A DNA stretch of 64,000 nt, from positions 1 through 64,000 of the forward strand of contig CANRDT010000004.1 of the NCBI GenBank assembly GCA_947629455.1. Direction: 5' to 3'. The translations under genes and the position numbers were made by a program. Source of the DNA: an uncultured Ruminococcus sp. (GTDB lineage: Bacteria; Bacillota; Clostridia; Oscillospirales; Ruminococcaceae). The notes below the pieces were generated by a model. That model saw nothing but the letters and a program-made list of their open reading frames with translations, made no database searches and was not told where the DNA came from. Below, in pieces: positions 1 through 8,720 of this stretch; position 1 is the stretch's first letter, and every line of letters begins with the position of its first letter.

Positions 1-115
1 AGGGACGCTGTCCCTTGACCCTGCAAGCCTTTTTTAGGAAAAGGCTTGACCGAAAACCTTTTTAATTTGCCGACTTCGTTTTCGCCGCAACTTCTGCGCG
101 TGAAATCAATCTAAT
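1..115. repeat. Palindrome-mosaic repeat, copy 1 (cut by window edge)
   Basis: This intergenic stretch starts with the palindrome AGGGACGCTGTCCCT. It is followed by a stem built from AAGCCTTTT and AAAAGGCTT, then a conserved tail GAAAACCTTTTTAATTT and a final GCGTGAAATC motif. The same order of blocks recurs at 20161-20265, and parts recur inverted at 17300-17350 and 44030-44125. No gene is visible. The left part is outside the window. Confidence 0.75.
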
Positions 116-147
116 AGCGAAAACTTTGATTTTATATTCTGCCGCAG

Positions 148-399
148 TCAGATGCTTGAATGAAAAGTCCTCGAAATAACATCGTCCTGCTGCTCCTTGG
201 TGAGCTTTACAAAATTTACGGCATAGCCCGATACCCTCACGGTAAGCTGAGGATACTTTTCGGGGTGTTTCTGCGCGTCCAGCAAGGTCTCACGCGTAAA
301 CACGTTGACATTCAGATGATGACCGCCTTTTTCCACATAACCGTCGAGCAGCTCGACCAGATTGTCCACCTGCTTTTCATTTGGCTGAATATTCGACAT
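148..399 (-). CDS. Stand-alone glycyl-radical subunit of pyruvate formate-lyase (GrcA-like)
   Basis: This 83-aa protein corresponds to the C-terminal glycyl-radical domain of pyruvate formate-lyase. Residues 19-33 contain the DGY...GGHHLNVNV strand region. Residues 45-50 are HPEKYP. The radical loop RVSGYAV has its glycine at residue 58, and the end is [13 protein letters not shown]. In normal PFL these residues close the same chain as the Cys-Cys active site. Here they are encoded alone, with their own start codon and an AAAGGA ribosome site, as the third gene of a leftward operon. E. coli GrcA (YfiD) is a comparable stand-alone part, but there it repairs a complete PFL. Here the neighbouring core has no such domain of its own, so this protein should be obligatory (inference). 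It must be activated by a PFL-activating radical SAM enzyme, which is not in the window. Confidence 0.93.
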   Translation of the reverse strand: MSNIQPNEKQVDNLVELLDGYVEKGGHHLNVNVFTRETLLDAQKHPEKYPQLTVRVSGYAVNFVKLTKEQQDDVISRTFHSSI

Positions 400-422
400 A
401 AGATCAGTCCTTTCCTTTACGC

Positions 423-623
423 TTAATCCTCGTTCGGCTGACAGCAGGCTCCTTTTCCCGGAGCGCAGTCGCTTGAACGATAAGTCTTTACTTTGATACC
501 CTCCTCGGTCTCCTCTGTGTCTATCACAATATGACCGCTGCCGTTTTCCATAAGTTTGTCTATCATTTCCACCAGCTCGTCTACCTCGCCGTTCTCGTCG
601 TCCTTACCTGTAATAAATCCCAT
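423..623 (-). CDS. 66-aa protein between PFL core and radical subunit; possible glycyl-domain mimic
   Basis: No family is recognised. The ATG overlaps the stop of the PFL core by one base (TAATG), so translation is probably coupled, and 23 bases separate its stop from the radical subunit. Residues 14-34 align without gaps to residues 11-31 of the 83-aa radical subunit. Nine identities are visible (V, D, L, V, E, D, E, G, H), plus several conservative hydrophobic pairs. The region matching the RVSGY radical loop is absent. Instead the acidic protein ends in a Cys-rich tail with Cys53, Cys60 and Cys61 ([10 protein letters not shown]). This suggests a protein that could sit in the same docking groove as the radical subunit, as a chaperone, placeholder or thiol-based switch. 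That role is inference; chance similarity of a short amphipathic helix remains possible. Confidence 0.8.
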   Translation of the reverse strand: MGFITGKDDENGEVDELVEMIDKLMENGSGHIVIDTEETEEGIKVKTYRSSDCAPGKGACCQPNED

Positions 624-2692
624 TATTCGTTCAGCTCCTTTGCAATGCTCTCGATGTCGAGATCGCCCACGAACACCTGAGAGTCCTTACCCAGCGCGTC
701 CGGCACTATCGAGAACGTATTCGAGATACCGTCCTGAGCGTGTCTGAACGGCAGCTTTGCCACTGACGACAGCGACGCGGCAGCTCCGTGAGTATCGCGC
801 CCGTGCATTGGATTTGCTCCCGGTGCAAGCGGTACGCCCATTTTTCTTCCGTCAGGAGTATTTCCCGTTTTCTTTCCGTATACCACATTTGAGGTTATCG
901 TCAGGATAGACATTGTAGGCACTCCGTCGCGGTAGGTGTGGTGCTTTCTTATCTTATCCATAAAAGTCCGCACGATATACACCGCTATACTGTCCACGCG
1001 GTCGTCGTTATTTCCGTACTTCGGGAAATCTCCCTCCACCTCGTAATCGGTAACTATCCCGTTTTCGTCCCGTATGCATTTCACCTTTGCATACTTTATC
1101 GCCGAAAGAGAATCCGCCACGACTGAAAGTCCTGCGATACCCGTTGCGAAATACCTCTTTACGTCTCGGTCGTGCAGCGCCATCTGTATTTTTTCATAGC
1201 AGTATTTGTCGTGCATATAATGTATGACGTTGAGCGTATTTACATAAAGTCCTGCAAGCCATTCCATCATATCATCATATTTTTCCATTACGTCGTCATA
1301 ATCCAGATAATCTCCCTCTACCGGACGGTATCTCGGTCCTACCTGAATTTTAAGACGTTCGTCTACGCCGCCGTTTATCGCGTACAAAAGGCATTTTGCA
1401 AGATTCGCCCTCGCTCCGAAAAACTGCATTTCCTTGCCTATCCTCATTGAAGATACGCAGCAGGCGATAGCGTAATCGTCGCCGTGAACGGCTCTCATCA
1501 TATCGTCGTTTTCATACTGGATAGAGGAGGATTTTATCGACATACGGGCGCAGTATCTTTTGAAATTGACGGGCAGCTTTTTCGACCACAGCACTGTAAG
1601 ATTAGGTTCGGGCGCAGAGCCGAGGTTGTCAAGCGTGTGCAGATACCTGAACGAAGTCTTTGTGACCATCGCAACGCCGTCTACCGAAACTCCTCCGATA
1701 GATTCGGTCACCCATGTGGGGTCGCCCGAGAAGAGCGCATTGTATTCGGAAGTACGCGCAAATTTAACGAGCCTTAATTTCATAATGAAATGATCTATAT
1801 ATTCCTGCGCCTGTTTCTCGGTGATAAGACCTTTTTCAAGATCGCGCTGAATATAAATATCAATAAAAGTAGAAGTCCTGCCGAGCGACATCGCCGCGCC
1901 GTTTTGCTCCTTTACCGCCGCAAGATAGCCGAAATACAGCCACTGTATCGCCTCTTTTGCATTTGCCGCAGGACGGGAAATGTCAAATCCGTAAACTTTT
2001 CCGAGCGTGCGCAGATCTTCCAAGGCTCTCAGCTGCTCGGCAAGTTCCTCTCTCAGACGTATATTCTTTGAGGTCATTCTCACAAGCGAAGTATCGAGCT
2101 GATTCTGCTTGTCAGCGATAAGGCGGTCGATACCGTAAAGCGCAACGCGCCTGTAGTCGCCGATTATACGTCCTCTTCCGTATGCGTCAGGCAGACCTGT
2201 TATTATCGCCGCGTGACGGGCGAGCTTCATCTCGGGGGTGTACGCGTCAAAAACTCCCTGATTGTGAGTCTTGCGGTATCTGGTGAATATATCCACCACC
2301 TCGGGATCGACTTCATAGCCGTACTGTTTGCAGGCGTTCTGAGCCATTCTTATCCCACCGAACGGCTGCAGGGCGCGTTTGAAGGGCTTGTCCGTCTGAA
2401 GTCCGACTATCTGCTCGAGTTCCTTGTCAAGATACCCTGCCGCGTGGGAGGTAATGGTGGAAACTATCTTCGTATCCATATCCAGCACGCCGCCGGCTTT
2501 TCTTTCCTGTTCGGAGAGATCCATGACCATATCCCACAGCCTGCGCGTAGCCTCGGTCGGTCCTTCAAGAAAGCTTTCGTCGCCGTCATAGGGAGTAAAG
2601 TTCTTCTGAATAAAATCGCGCACATTGACAGACGAACCGCTCCACCTGCCGGGAACAAATCCTTCCCATTCAGCAGGAAGATCATTAACCAT
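623..2692 (-). CDS. pflB: Pyruvate formate-lyase catalytic core lacking the glycyl-radical domain
   Basis: This catalyses CoA-dependent cleavage of pyruvate to acetyl-CoA and formate. The start at 2692 ([12 protein letters not shown]) is chosen because AAAGGA lies nine bases before it; an upstream GTG at 2710 overlaps that site. The 689-aa product carries the PFL barrel with the catalytic pair Cys411-Cys412 in [10 protein letters not shown], and NTPDGR about 80 residues from the end. It then runs through [16 protein letters not shown] and stops at IAKELNE. Complete PFLs are about 740-760 aa and continue here into the glycyl-radical loop. The missing part is supplied by the separate gene at 148-399, with the 66-aa gene in between. 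A random frameshift does not explain this, because each piece has its own start and ribosome site or a coupled start. Confidence 0.95.
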   Translation of the reverse strand: MVNDLPAEWEGFVPGRWSGSSVNVRDFIQKNFTPYDGDESFLEGPTEATRRLWDMVMDLSEQERKAGGVLDMDTKIVSTITSHAAGYLDKELEQIVGLQTDKPFKRALQPFGGIRMAQNACKQYGYEVDPEVVDIFTRYRKTHNQGVFDAYTPEMKLARHAAIITGLPDAYGRGRIIGDYRRVALYGIDRLIADKQNQLDTSLVRMTSKNIRLREELAEQLRALEDLRTLGKVYGFDISRPAANAKEAIQWLYFGYLAAVKEQNGAAMSLGRTSTFIDIYIQRDLEKGLITEKQAQEYIDHFIMKLRLVKFARTSEYNALFSGDPTWVTESIGGVSVDGVAMVTKTSFRYLHTLDNLGSAPEPNLTVLWSKKLPVNFKRYCARMSIKSSSIQYENDDMMRAVHGDDYAIACCVSSMRIGKEMQFFGARANLAKCLLYAINGGVDERLKIQVGPRYRPVEGDYLDYDDVMEKYDDMMEWLAGLYVNTLNVIHYMHDKYCYEKIQMALHDRDVKRYFATGIAGLSVVADSLSAIKYAKVKCIRDENGIVTDYEVEGDFPKYGNNDDRVDSIAVYIVRTFMDKIRKHHTYRDGVPTMSILTITSNVVYGKKTGNTPDGRKMGVPLAPGANPMHGRDTHGAAASLSSVAKLPFRHAQDGISNTFSIVPDALGKDSQVFVGDLDIESIAKELNE

Positions 2693-2813
2693 AAACATCA
2701 TTCCTTTCACAGCGGTCAGAGATCGTTTTTAACAAATTGCACAAAAAACTGCGGACTTTAGCCGTTTAAAGAGCCATTTTTCTGTAAAATATGCCAAAAA
2801 TCCCGTTACCATA

Positions 2814-2842
2814 ATGATAACACATTCCATACGTCAAGTCAA
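2814..2842 (-). promoter_or_regulatory. Promoter of the split-pfl operon, flanked by TTGTTAA half-sites
   Basis: On the minus strand, TTGACT and TATCAT are separated by 17 bases. TTGTTAA sequences, the half-site of the Rex consensus TTGTTAA-N4-TTAACAA, lie just upstream (2858-2864) and in the leader (2729-2735). Neither has a good second half. A rex gene is present at 22655-23296, so redox control is plausible but unproven. Confidence 0.6.
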
Positions 2843-2873
2843 GGCGGACGATAAAATTTAACAACTGAGCCGC

Positions 2874-4157
2874 CTAAAAGCAATTTCCGTACACATCGTC
2901 GCCGCTGCGGAACACTTCCTCTCCTATCCTCAGCAGACGATTATATTTCGCCGTCCGTTCGCTGCGGCAGGGTGCGCCCGTCTTTATCTGCCCCGCGTTG
3001 AGAGCCACGCTGAGATCAGCAATGAACGTCCCCTCCGTTTCTCCCGATCTGTGTGAAATGATAACGTTATATCCGTGATTTTTCGCAAGCCGCACGGCGT
3101 CGATCGTTTCCGAAAGAGTACCTATCTGGTTAAGCTTTATCAGCACCGCGTTAGCCGCGCCCTCCTGTATTCCGCGCGAGATGCGCTTTGTGTTCGTGAC
3201 GAACAGATCGTCCCCGACAAGCTGCACATTTCTGCCGAGTCTGGAGGTCATCATCTGCCAGCCTTTCCAGTCCTCCTCCCCCAGACCGTCCTCGAGAGAT
3301 CGTATAGGATATTTGCCGCAAAGAAATTCCCAGCGGTCGATAAGCTGTTTTGAATCATATTCTTCGCCGCTTTTGGTAAGACGGTAGTAGCCCTTTTCGT
3401 CGGTTTTCCACTCGCTTGCCGCCGCGTCCAGAGCGAACACAAAATCCGTTCCGAGAGCGAATCCTGCCGATCTCACCGCGTCGCAGAGCAGGTCGAGTGC
3501 CTCGGTATCGCAGGTTATTTCGGGAGCAAAGCCGCCCTCGTCCCCCACAGCCGTGGACATTCCCTTGTTTTTGAGTATTTTGGCGAGAGTATGGTACACC
3601 TCACAGCACCACTGGAGCGCCTGTGAAAAATCCGCCGCTCCGACCGGCATTATCATAAATTCCTGCACGTCAAGACCGTTTGAGGAATGTGCGCCGCCGT
3701 TGAGGATATTCATCATCGGCACGGGCATACGGCTTGCGGAAACTCCGCCTATAAACCGATAAAGGGGCATACCGTGCGACTTTGCCGCGGCTTCCGCGCA
3801 GGCAAGCGAGACCGCAAGGATAGCGTTCGCGCCCAGTTTTGATTTGTCCTTGCTGCCGTCAATGGCTGTCATGGTGCGGTCTATGGCATAAATATCCGCC
3901 GCGTCCGAACCGACAAGCAGGGGCGCAAGTTTTTCATTGATATTTTCCACCGCGCTGCGCACTCCCTTTCCGAGATAGCGCGATTTGTCGTTATCGCGCA
4001 GTTCGCACGCCTCATAAAGACCTGTGGACGCTCCGCTCGGCGACTGTCCCGTTCCCGTCGTTGAGTCCTCGAGCCGCACCTCCGCCTCTACTGTCGGATC
4101 ACCTCTCGAATCGAGTATCTCCCTTGCGCGTATTTGTTTTATCCTTGTATCGCTCAT
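2874..4157 (-). CDS. eno: Enolase
   Basis: Enolase converts 2-phosphoglycerate to phosphoenolpyruvate. The start at 4157 (MSDTRIKQI) follows GGAGGAGAGATACT; a longer in-frame ATG at 4220 has no comparable site. The 427-aa length is normal for the family. Motifs seen include [60 protein letters not shown], the catalytic lysine in [20 protein letters not shown] and QIKTGAP. After SHRSGETE most enolases have Asp; this one has Gly, a small deviation outside the catalytic residues. The gene follows no obvious operon partner and is transcribed toward pfl, about 180 bases away. It ends GDDVYGNCF, an atypical tail. Confidence 0.96.
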   Translation of the reverse strand: MSDTRIKQIRAREILDSRGDPTVEAEVRLEDSTTGTGQSPSGASTGLYEACELRDNDKSRYLGKGVRSAVENINEKLAPLLVGSDAADIYAIDRTMTAIDGSKDKSKLGANAILAVSLACAEAAAKSHGMPLYRFIGGVSASRMPVPMMNILNGGAHSSNGLDVQEFMIMPVGAADFSQALQWCCEVYHTLAKILKNKGMSTAVGDEGGFAPEITCDTEALDLLCDAVRSAGFALGTDFVFALDAAASEWKTDEKGYYRLTKSGEEYDSKQLIDRWEFLCGKYPIRSLEDGLGEEDWKGWQMMTSRLGRNVQLVGDDLFVTNTKRISRGIQEGAANAVLIKLNQIGTLSETIDAVRLAKNHGYNVIISHRSGETEGTFIADLSVALNAGQIKTGAPCRSERTAKYNRLLRIGEEVFRSGDDVYGNCF

Positions 4158-4238
4158 AGTATCTCTCCTCCAAAGCAATTTACTGATCTTATAATTGTCA
4201 GCCTGATCGAAAATATACATTTTTATGCTGTTGTCATT

Positions 4239-4410
4239 TGATACGGGAAAAATAATTTAATGTTATGTTCTCCCACTTGGGGAGAATATAAAAAAAATTT
4301 GCAAAGCGAACTAATATTTAAAATAATGCGCCGTAGGCGCTCCTTGTCTAACCTCTTACCTCTTAAAAGCGCCGCGTTCTTATTTCTTCGGAAATCAAAA
4401 TTTGATTTCC
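4239..4410. mobile_element. MITE-like repeat, degenerate copy (left end lost)
   Basis: The right half is typical of the family: GCGCCGTAGGCGC, then CTCCTTGTCTAACCTC, the TTACCTC heptads, AAAAGCGC, and the inverted end GGAAATCAAAATTTGATTTCC. The left inverted end is missing, although GGGAAAAATAATTTAATG and an internal hairpin are kept. The flanks GTTGTCATT (4230-4238) and GTTGACATT (4411-4419) match at 8 of 9 positions, so a target duplication is possible but uncertain. With the enolase 5' region it fills the gap before the lipoprotein gene. Confidence 0.75.
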
Positions 4411-4411
4411 G

Positions 4412-4440
4412 TTGACATTACTGTGCATATATGTTATAAT
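4412..4440 (+). promoter_or_regulatory. Promoter of the 4473 lipoprotein gene
   Basis: TTGACA and TATAAT lie 17 bases apart. The -35 box begins within two bases of the end of the repeat copy at 4239-4410. Confidence 0.75.
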
Positions 4441-4472
4441 TTATAATACAAAATAATATTCGGGAGGTCTTT

Positions 4473-5507
4473 ATGAAAAAGCTTATTTCTTTACTGACAA
4501 TGATAATTCTGACAACATCGCTTGCCGCCTGCGGCGATGTATCCGAGGAAGATGAAAACGTATCCATAGTAAGCGATACCGTTTCGCAAAGCGCAGAACA
4601 GGACGTTTCCTCCTCCGCAAATGCGCAGAGCGAAACGTCTCCCGAAAGCGCAGACCCCTCTTTGCCCGACAACTCGTCATCTGACGAAAGCTCGCAAACT
4701 GACGGCGCGGCGGAAAATATCGACAAACAGATCACGAACGACATAAAAGCGCTGCTTGCGGCTATGGCTGAAAACGATGCCGAAACGTTTTTGAAAATAT
4801 CGGACATTGACGGACTTAAAAAATGCTATCCCTACGAAACAGACGATCTTGAAGAGAATATCACCGAATTGTTTGAAGATGTCAGCCCCGCACTTTCGGA
4901 CTTTACGGGAAATATAAAAGTATTCTATTTTGAAAATATTTCCGATATGATCGAGGGCGACGCGCTGTGCGATACATACGGAATGACATTTGCAGCGCAG
5001 TGCGGCGGAGATACCGACGTGAGTATGACCGCAATGATCTTTGACAACGGCGGAAAATGGTGCTACTATCTTAGCGACGCAGGGGAACTAAACAAGGCGT
5101 TTTACGATTTTGAGTCGCTTATCACACAACAGCTCAGAGCTGCGGCGCAGGGCGATCTTGACGAGTTTGAAAAGATCGCGAATGAGGGCGCATATGAGGA
5201 AGCCTACAAGTCGATCCTGACAGCGGCAGGAAATGAACCTACCGACGATTTTCTTAATGAGATGAAGGAAATGTTTCTCTATCAGTGCGAAAGCGGATGT
5301 GAAGATCTCAACGAACTGCTTGACGAAAACTATGACGGCTCGATAATGTACGTTCAGTCATTCCCTGAGGGAGAAGTTTATGACGGCGCGGTGGTATATG
5401 GCAGGCTGCTGATAAACGTCGTTGCCGCAGACGGCACATATGCGGAGGTCGAGGGTACGGCATTCTCGGTCGGAGATGAGCGCGGTCTTATCCTTATGCC
5501 CGACTAA
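4473..5507 (+). CDS. Secreted lipoprotein of unknown function
   Basis: The 344-aa protein starts after CGGGAGGT. It has a classic lipoprotein signal peptide: MKK, a hydrophobic core, and lipobox LAAC with the lipidated Cys at residue 20. Residues of about 25-85 form a Ser/Glu/Asp-rich linker that would hold the rest away from the membrane. The remaining 250 residues look like two similar alpha+beta halves, each starting with a helix of the type IKALLAAMAENDAETF and LITQQLRAAAQGDLDEF. This pattern is seen in NTF2-like or DUF lipoproteins, but no family is assigned. It stands alone between its own promoter and the pgk promoter. Confidence 0.85.
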   Translation: MKKLISLLTMIILTTSLAACGDVSEEDENVSIVSDTVSQSAEQDVSSSANAQSETSPESADPSLPDNSSSDESSQTDGAAENIDKQITNDIKALLAAMAENDAETFLKISDIDGLKKCYPYETDDLEENITELFEDVSPALSDFTGNIKVFYFENISDMIEGDALCDTYGMTFAAQCGGDTDVSMTAMIFDNGGKWCYYLSDAGELNKAFYDFESLITQQLRAAAQGDLDEFEKIANEGAYEEAYKSILTAAGNEPTDDFLNEMKEMFLYQCESGCEDLNELLDENYDGSIMYVQSFPEGEVYDGAVVYGRLLINVVAADGTYAEVEGTAFSVGDERGLILMPD

Positions 5508-5600
5508 AAGCGGCGCTATCGCATTTTGACACAATGTATTAATTGTTTGCTAACACTTTTGCGAATTATTAAAATGCCTCGAAAATATTACCGAATTCTC

Positions 5601-5629
5601 TTGATTTTTTCATTGATATATTGTATAAT
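5601..5629 (+). promoter_or_regulatory. Promoter of pgk
   Basis: TTGATT and TATAAT are separated by 17 bases. About 100 bases of leader follow, including the dyad GCCGCTTGTGCGGC, before the pgk start. Confidence 0.75.
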
Positions 5630-5736
5630 GTATATAAGGTCGTATTGACGCTCCTGTCGGCTCACGCCGCTTGTGCGGCAGACTGCAGCAGAACGCTTAA
5701 ATATGGCCGCAATAAATATCATACAGAGAGGACGTC

Positions 5737-6957
5737 ATGATTATGGCAGGATTAAACAAGGTCACAGTTGACGACATTAACGTGAAGGGTAAAAAGGTCC
5801 TCGTAAGAGTTGACTTCAACGTTCCCCTCAAGGACGGCGTTATCACGAACGACAACAGGATCACAGCCGCTCTCCCCACTATCAACAAGCTTACCGAAAA
5901 CGGCGCAAAGGTAGTTCTTTGCTCCCACCTCGGCAAACCCAAGAACGGTCCGGAGGATAAATTCTCCCTCGCGCCCGCAGCAGAAAGACTTGCACAGCTC
6001 GTTGATACGAACGTTATCTTCGCAAAGGACGATACCGTTGTGGGCGAAAATGCCAAGAAAGCGGTAGCGGAAATGAAAGACGGCGAGATCGTCGTACTGG
6101 AGAACACAAGATTCAGAGGTTCGGAAGAGACCAAGAACGGCGAAGAATTTGCAAAGGAACTGGCAGACCTCGTTGACAATCAGATCTTCGTTATGGACGC
6201 TTTCGGCTCGGCTCACAGAGCGCACGCATCTACCGCAGGCGTTACAAAGTTTGTCAAGGAGACCGCTGTAGGCTATCTTATGCAGAAAGAGATAAACTTC
6301 CTCGGCAACGCAGTAGAAGACCCCGTAAGACCTTTCGTAGCTATCCTCGGCGGTGCAAAAGTCGCCGACAAGCTTAATGTAATAAACAACCTTATCGAAA
6401 AATGCGATACTCTTATCATCGGCGGCGGAATGGCTTACACTTTCCTCAAAGCACAGGGCAAGGAAGTCGGCAAATCGCTTGTTGACGATACAAAGCTCGA
6501 TTACTGCAAGGAAATGATCGAAAAGGCTGCCGCATCGGGCAAAAAGCTGCTGCTGCCTGTCGATACTACCGTTGCCGACGCGTTCCCCGATCCTATCGAC
6601 GCAGACATCGCAGTAGAAGTAGTTGAGGATATCCCTGCCGATAAAATGGGTCTTGACATCGGAACAAAGACCGCCGAGCTTTATGCACAGGCTGTCAAGT
6701 CCGCAAAGACAGTTGTATGGAACGGTCCTATGGGAGTATTTGAAAATCCCGTTCTTGCAAAGGGCACTATTGCCGTTGCACAATCGCTGGCTGAGACCGA
6801 CGCTACGACTATCATCGGCGGCGGCGACTCTGCGGCTGCCGTTATCCAGCTCGGCTTTGCCGACAAGATGAGCCACATCTCCACAGGCGGCGGCGCGTCC
6901 CTTGAATATCTGGAGGGCAAAGTCCTCCCCGGCATCGACGTTATCGCTGACAAATAA
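5737..6957 (+). CDS. pgk: Phosphoglycerate kinase
   Basis: This cytoplasmic enzyme makes ATP from 1,3-bisphosphoglycerate in lower glycolysis. The start at 5737 lies five bases after GAGAGGA; ATG at 5743 is an alternative. The 406-aa protein shows [11 protein letters not shown] near the N-terminus, LCSHLGKPK (substrate-binding His/Arg region), [30 protein letters not shown], and the C-terminal nucleotide loop GGGDSAAA with [14 protein letters not shown]. Length and motifs are ordinary. A strong terminator follows at 7097-7131, but tpiA and gpmI continue in the same direction. Confidence 0.98.
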   Translation: MIMAGLNKVTVDDINVKGKKVLVRVDFNVPLKDGVITNDNRITAALPTINKLTENGAKVVLCSHLGKPKNGPEDKFSLAPAAERLAQLVDTNVIFAKDDTVVGENAKKAVAEMKDGEIVVLENTRFRGSEETKNGEEFAKELADLVDNQIFVMDAFGSAHRAHASTAGVTKFVKETAVGYLMQKEINFLGNAVEDPVRPFVAILGGAKVADKLNVINNLIEKCDTLIIGGGMAYTFLKAQGKEVGKSLVDDTKLDYCKEMIEKAAASGKKLLLPVDTTVADAFPDPIDADIAVEVVEDIPADKMGLDIGTKTAELYAQAVKSAKTVVWNGPMGVFENPVLAKGTIAVAQSLAETDATTIIGGGDSAAAVIQLGFADKMSHISTGGGASLEYLEGKVLPGIDVIADK

Positions 6958-7096
6958 CTGCCCTGAGCTTGTCAGCACAGACGCGGCGGTCATTGCGGAC
7001 GATCGGTTCGTTTTATTGACGGATAAGCCGCGCAATACAGAGCTAAATGGAATATCCTGTCTGACGGGATATTTTCACAGTGACGAAAACGCAATT

Positions 7097-7131
7097 CGGG
7101 GCGGACGTGTACAGTGCCGCCCCGTTTTTTT
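7097..7131 (+). terminator. Rho-independent terminator after pgk
   Basis: The perfect stem CGGGGCGG / CCGCCCCG (97-104 and 117-124 of this kilobase) is followed by seven T. Its T-run ends 13 bases before the next start codon, so it could limit read-through into the downstream gene. Confidence 0.85.
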
Positions 7132-7143
7132 GGGAGCTTTTAT

Positions 7144-7782
7144 ATGAATATTTTATCTGCCGCCCTTTCGTCCGCAAATGACGAGGGCACATGGCTCAAC
7201 ACCGCCGGATTTTTGGGCGACCGTATGAACATTGTCGCGATCGCGCTGTTGGTCATCGGAGCGATAATAATTTATTTCGCAGTCAAGCTTATGAAAGGCT
7301 ATACTTTCCACACGGACGAAACGGTCGTGGTGGACAAGACCGAGGGATTTGAGACCGTCAACGCCGTTATCGCACAGCGCAGGCAGACCGAGATACCGAA
7401 TTATTCCTCCTCCGCTAAGGGCGGCGGAAACGACGTTTTTAAGGAAATGCTTATTGTATATACCGTCGGCGGCGAGGAATATTCACAGTGGGTGAGCGAT
7501 TACGGCGAAGATATGTATAAGGATACCGTGCCGATAAAGTACGATCCCGAAGATCCCGAAAATTTCTTTATCTATACCGAAGACGACGATTTTAAAGGTA
7601 TTCCCGATGAAAACGGCGAGCTTGACGGCAATGAGGAGGATACGGACGATACCGCAGAGGAAATGGAAGTATCCGATAAGAATAATTCCGTGGCGGTAGT
7701 CGTACTTATAATAGGCATACTCATAATGGCGATAGGCGGATTTATTCTGGCGGACTGGCTCGGCATTGTGAACGGTAAATAA
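7144..7782 (+). CDS. DUF3592-like membrane protein
   Basis: The start at 7144 follows GGGAGC; an upstream in-frame ATG at 7114 lies inside the pgk terminator and is rejected. The 212-aa protein has a membrane segment at about residues 24-46 and another at the C-terminus (about 182-206). Between them is an external or cytosolic domain with VNAVIAQRR, YTVGGEEYSQWV and the YDPEDPENF segment, typical of DUF3592-type proteins. The acidic linker before the second membrane segment is rich in Glu and Asp. Its place between pgk and tpiA is unusual and no function in glycolysis is known. Confidence 0.8.
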   Translation: MNILSAALSSANDEGTWLNTAGFLGDRMNIVAIALLVIGAIIIYFAVKLMKGYTFHTDETVVVDKTEGFETVNAVIAQRRQTEIPNYSSSAKGGGNDVFKEMLIVYTVGGEEYSQWVSDYGEDMYKDTVPIKYDPEDPENFFIYTEDDDFKGIPDENGELDGNEEDTDDTAEEMEVSDKNNSVAVVVLIIGILIMAIGGFILADWLGIVNGK

Positions 7783-7818
7783 GTTCCCTTACAAAAATAC
7801 AATAAAGGAGTAATCATA

Positions 7819-8595
7819 ATGAAAAAATCAGTAAGAAAAGCAATTATCGCAGGCAACTGGAAAATGAACAAGACAAGACCCGAGGCTAAGGAGCTGCTGG
7901 AGGCTATCAAGCCGCTGGTAGCGAATGCCGACGGCAAGGTGGAGGTCATCGCATGCGTGCCCTTTACAAATCTTGAAACTGCGGTCAACGCGACGGCAGG
8001 CTCGAATGTGAAGATCGGCGCGGAAAACGTTCACTTTGAGAAGAGCGGCGCGTTCACGGGAGAGATCTCGGCAGATATGCTCACGGAGCTGGGCGTAGAG
8101 TATGTTATCATCGGTCACAGCGAAAGAAGACAGTACTTCGGCGAAACCGACGAAACTGTAAACAAGAGGACGAAAGCTGCTTTGGCGGCAGGTCTGAAAC
8201 CCATCGTATGTGTAGGCGAGCTGCTCTGGGAGCGCGAATGCGGCATTACCGAGGAAGTTATCGCACGTCAGATCAAGCTCGATCTGTTTGACGTTTCCGC
8301 AGAGGACGTAAAAAAGACGGTCATCGCCTACGAGCCTGTATGGGCGATCGGCACGGGAAAGACCGCTACCGCAGATCAGGCAGAGGAAGTCTGCGCATTT
8401 ATCAGGGCGACTCTTGCAAAGCTTTATGACGAGGCTACCGCAGAGGCAGTCACCATTCAGTACGGCGGTTCAATGAACGCAGGCAACTGCGCCGAGCTGC
8501 TTGCAAAGGAAAATGTTGACGGCGGACTTATCGGCGGAGCGTCGCTTAAAGCGGCAGACTTCAATACGATAGTTCAGGCGGCTGTAGAGGGCTGA
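7819..8595 (+). CDS. tpiA: Triose-phosphate isomerase
   Basis: This interconverts dihydroxyacetone phosphate and glyceraldehyde 3-phosphate. The 258-aa protein starts after AAAGGAG. Motifs are IAGNWKMNK (Asn and Lys active-site residues), GAENVHFEKSGAFTGE, the catalytic His in VIIGHSERR, the catalytic Glu in IAYEPVWAIGTGKTA with the phosphate-gripping loop, and YGGSMNAGN / LIGGASL for phosphate binding. It lies 36 bases behind the DUF3592-like gene and 125 bases before gpmI, in a glycolytic gene series. Confidence 0.98.
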   Translation: MKKSVRKAIIAGNWKMNKTRPEAKELLEAIKPLVANADGKVEVIACVPFTNLETAVNATAGSNVKIGAENVHFEKSGAFTGEISADMLTELGVEYVIIGHSERRQYFGETDETVNKRTKAALAAGLKPIVCVGELLWERECGITEEVIARQIKLDLFDVSAEDVKKTVIAYEPVWAIGTGKTATADQAEEVCAFIRATLAKLYDEATAEAVTIQYGGSMNAGNCAELLAKENVDGGLIGGASLKAADFNTIVQAAVEG

Positions 8596-8720
8596 TACGC
8601 ATACGTCAGAGCCGAAAACGGAGAAATTTCTTCATTTTATAACTATGTAAACGGCTTTGTGAACGAAAAAGCCTGAAAAGCGCAATATCCTAAACAATTA
8701 AACGAAAGGAAAATAGCTAT

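Noticed and set aside
148-2692. PFL split explained as a single sequencing frameshift
   Set aside because: The core ends in a clean stop coupled to the start of a different 66-codon gene, and the radical domain has its own ATG and ribosome site. One indel cannot create that arrangement.
2874-4220. Longer N-terminus for enolase from 4220
   Set aside because: The extra 21 residues have no counterpart in the family, and the GGAGGAGA site clearly serves the start at 4157.
5752-7035. 427-aa minus-strand ORF opposite pgk
   Set aside because: It is antisense to a fully recognisable phosphoglycerate kinase and shows no family features or ribosome site.
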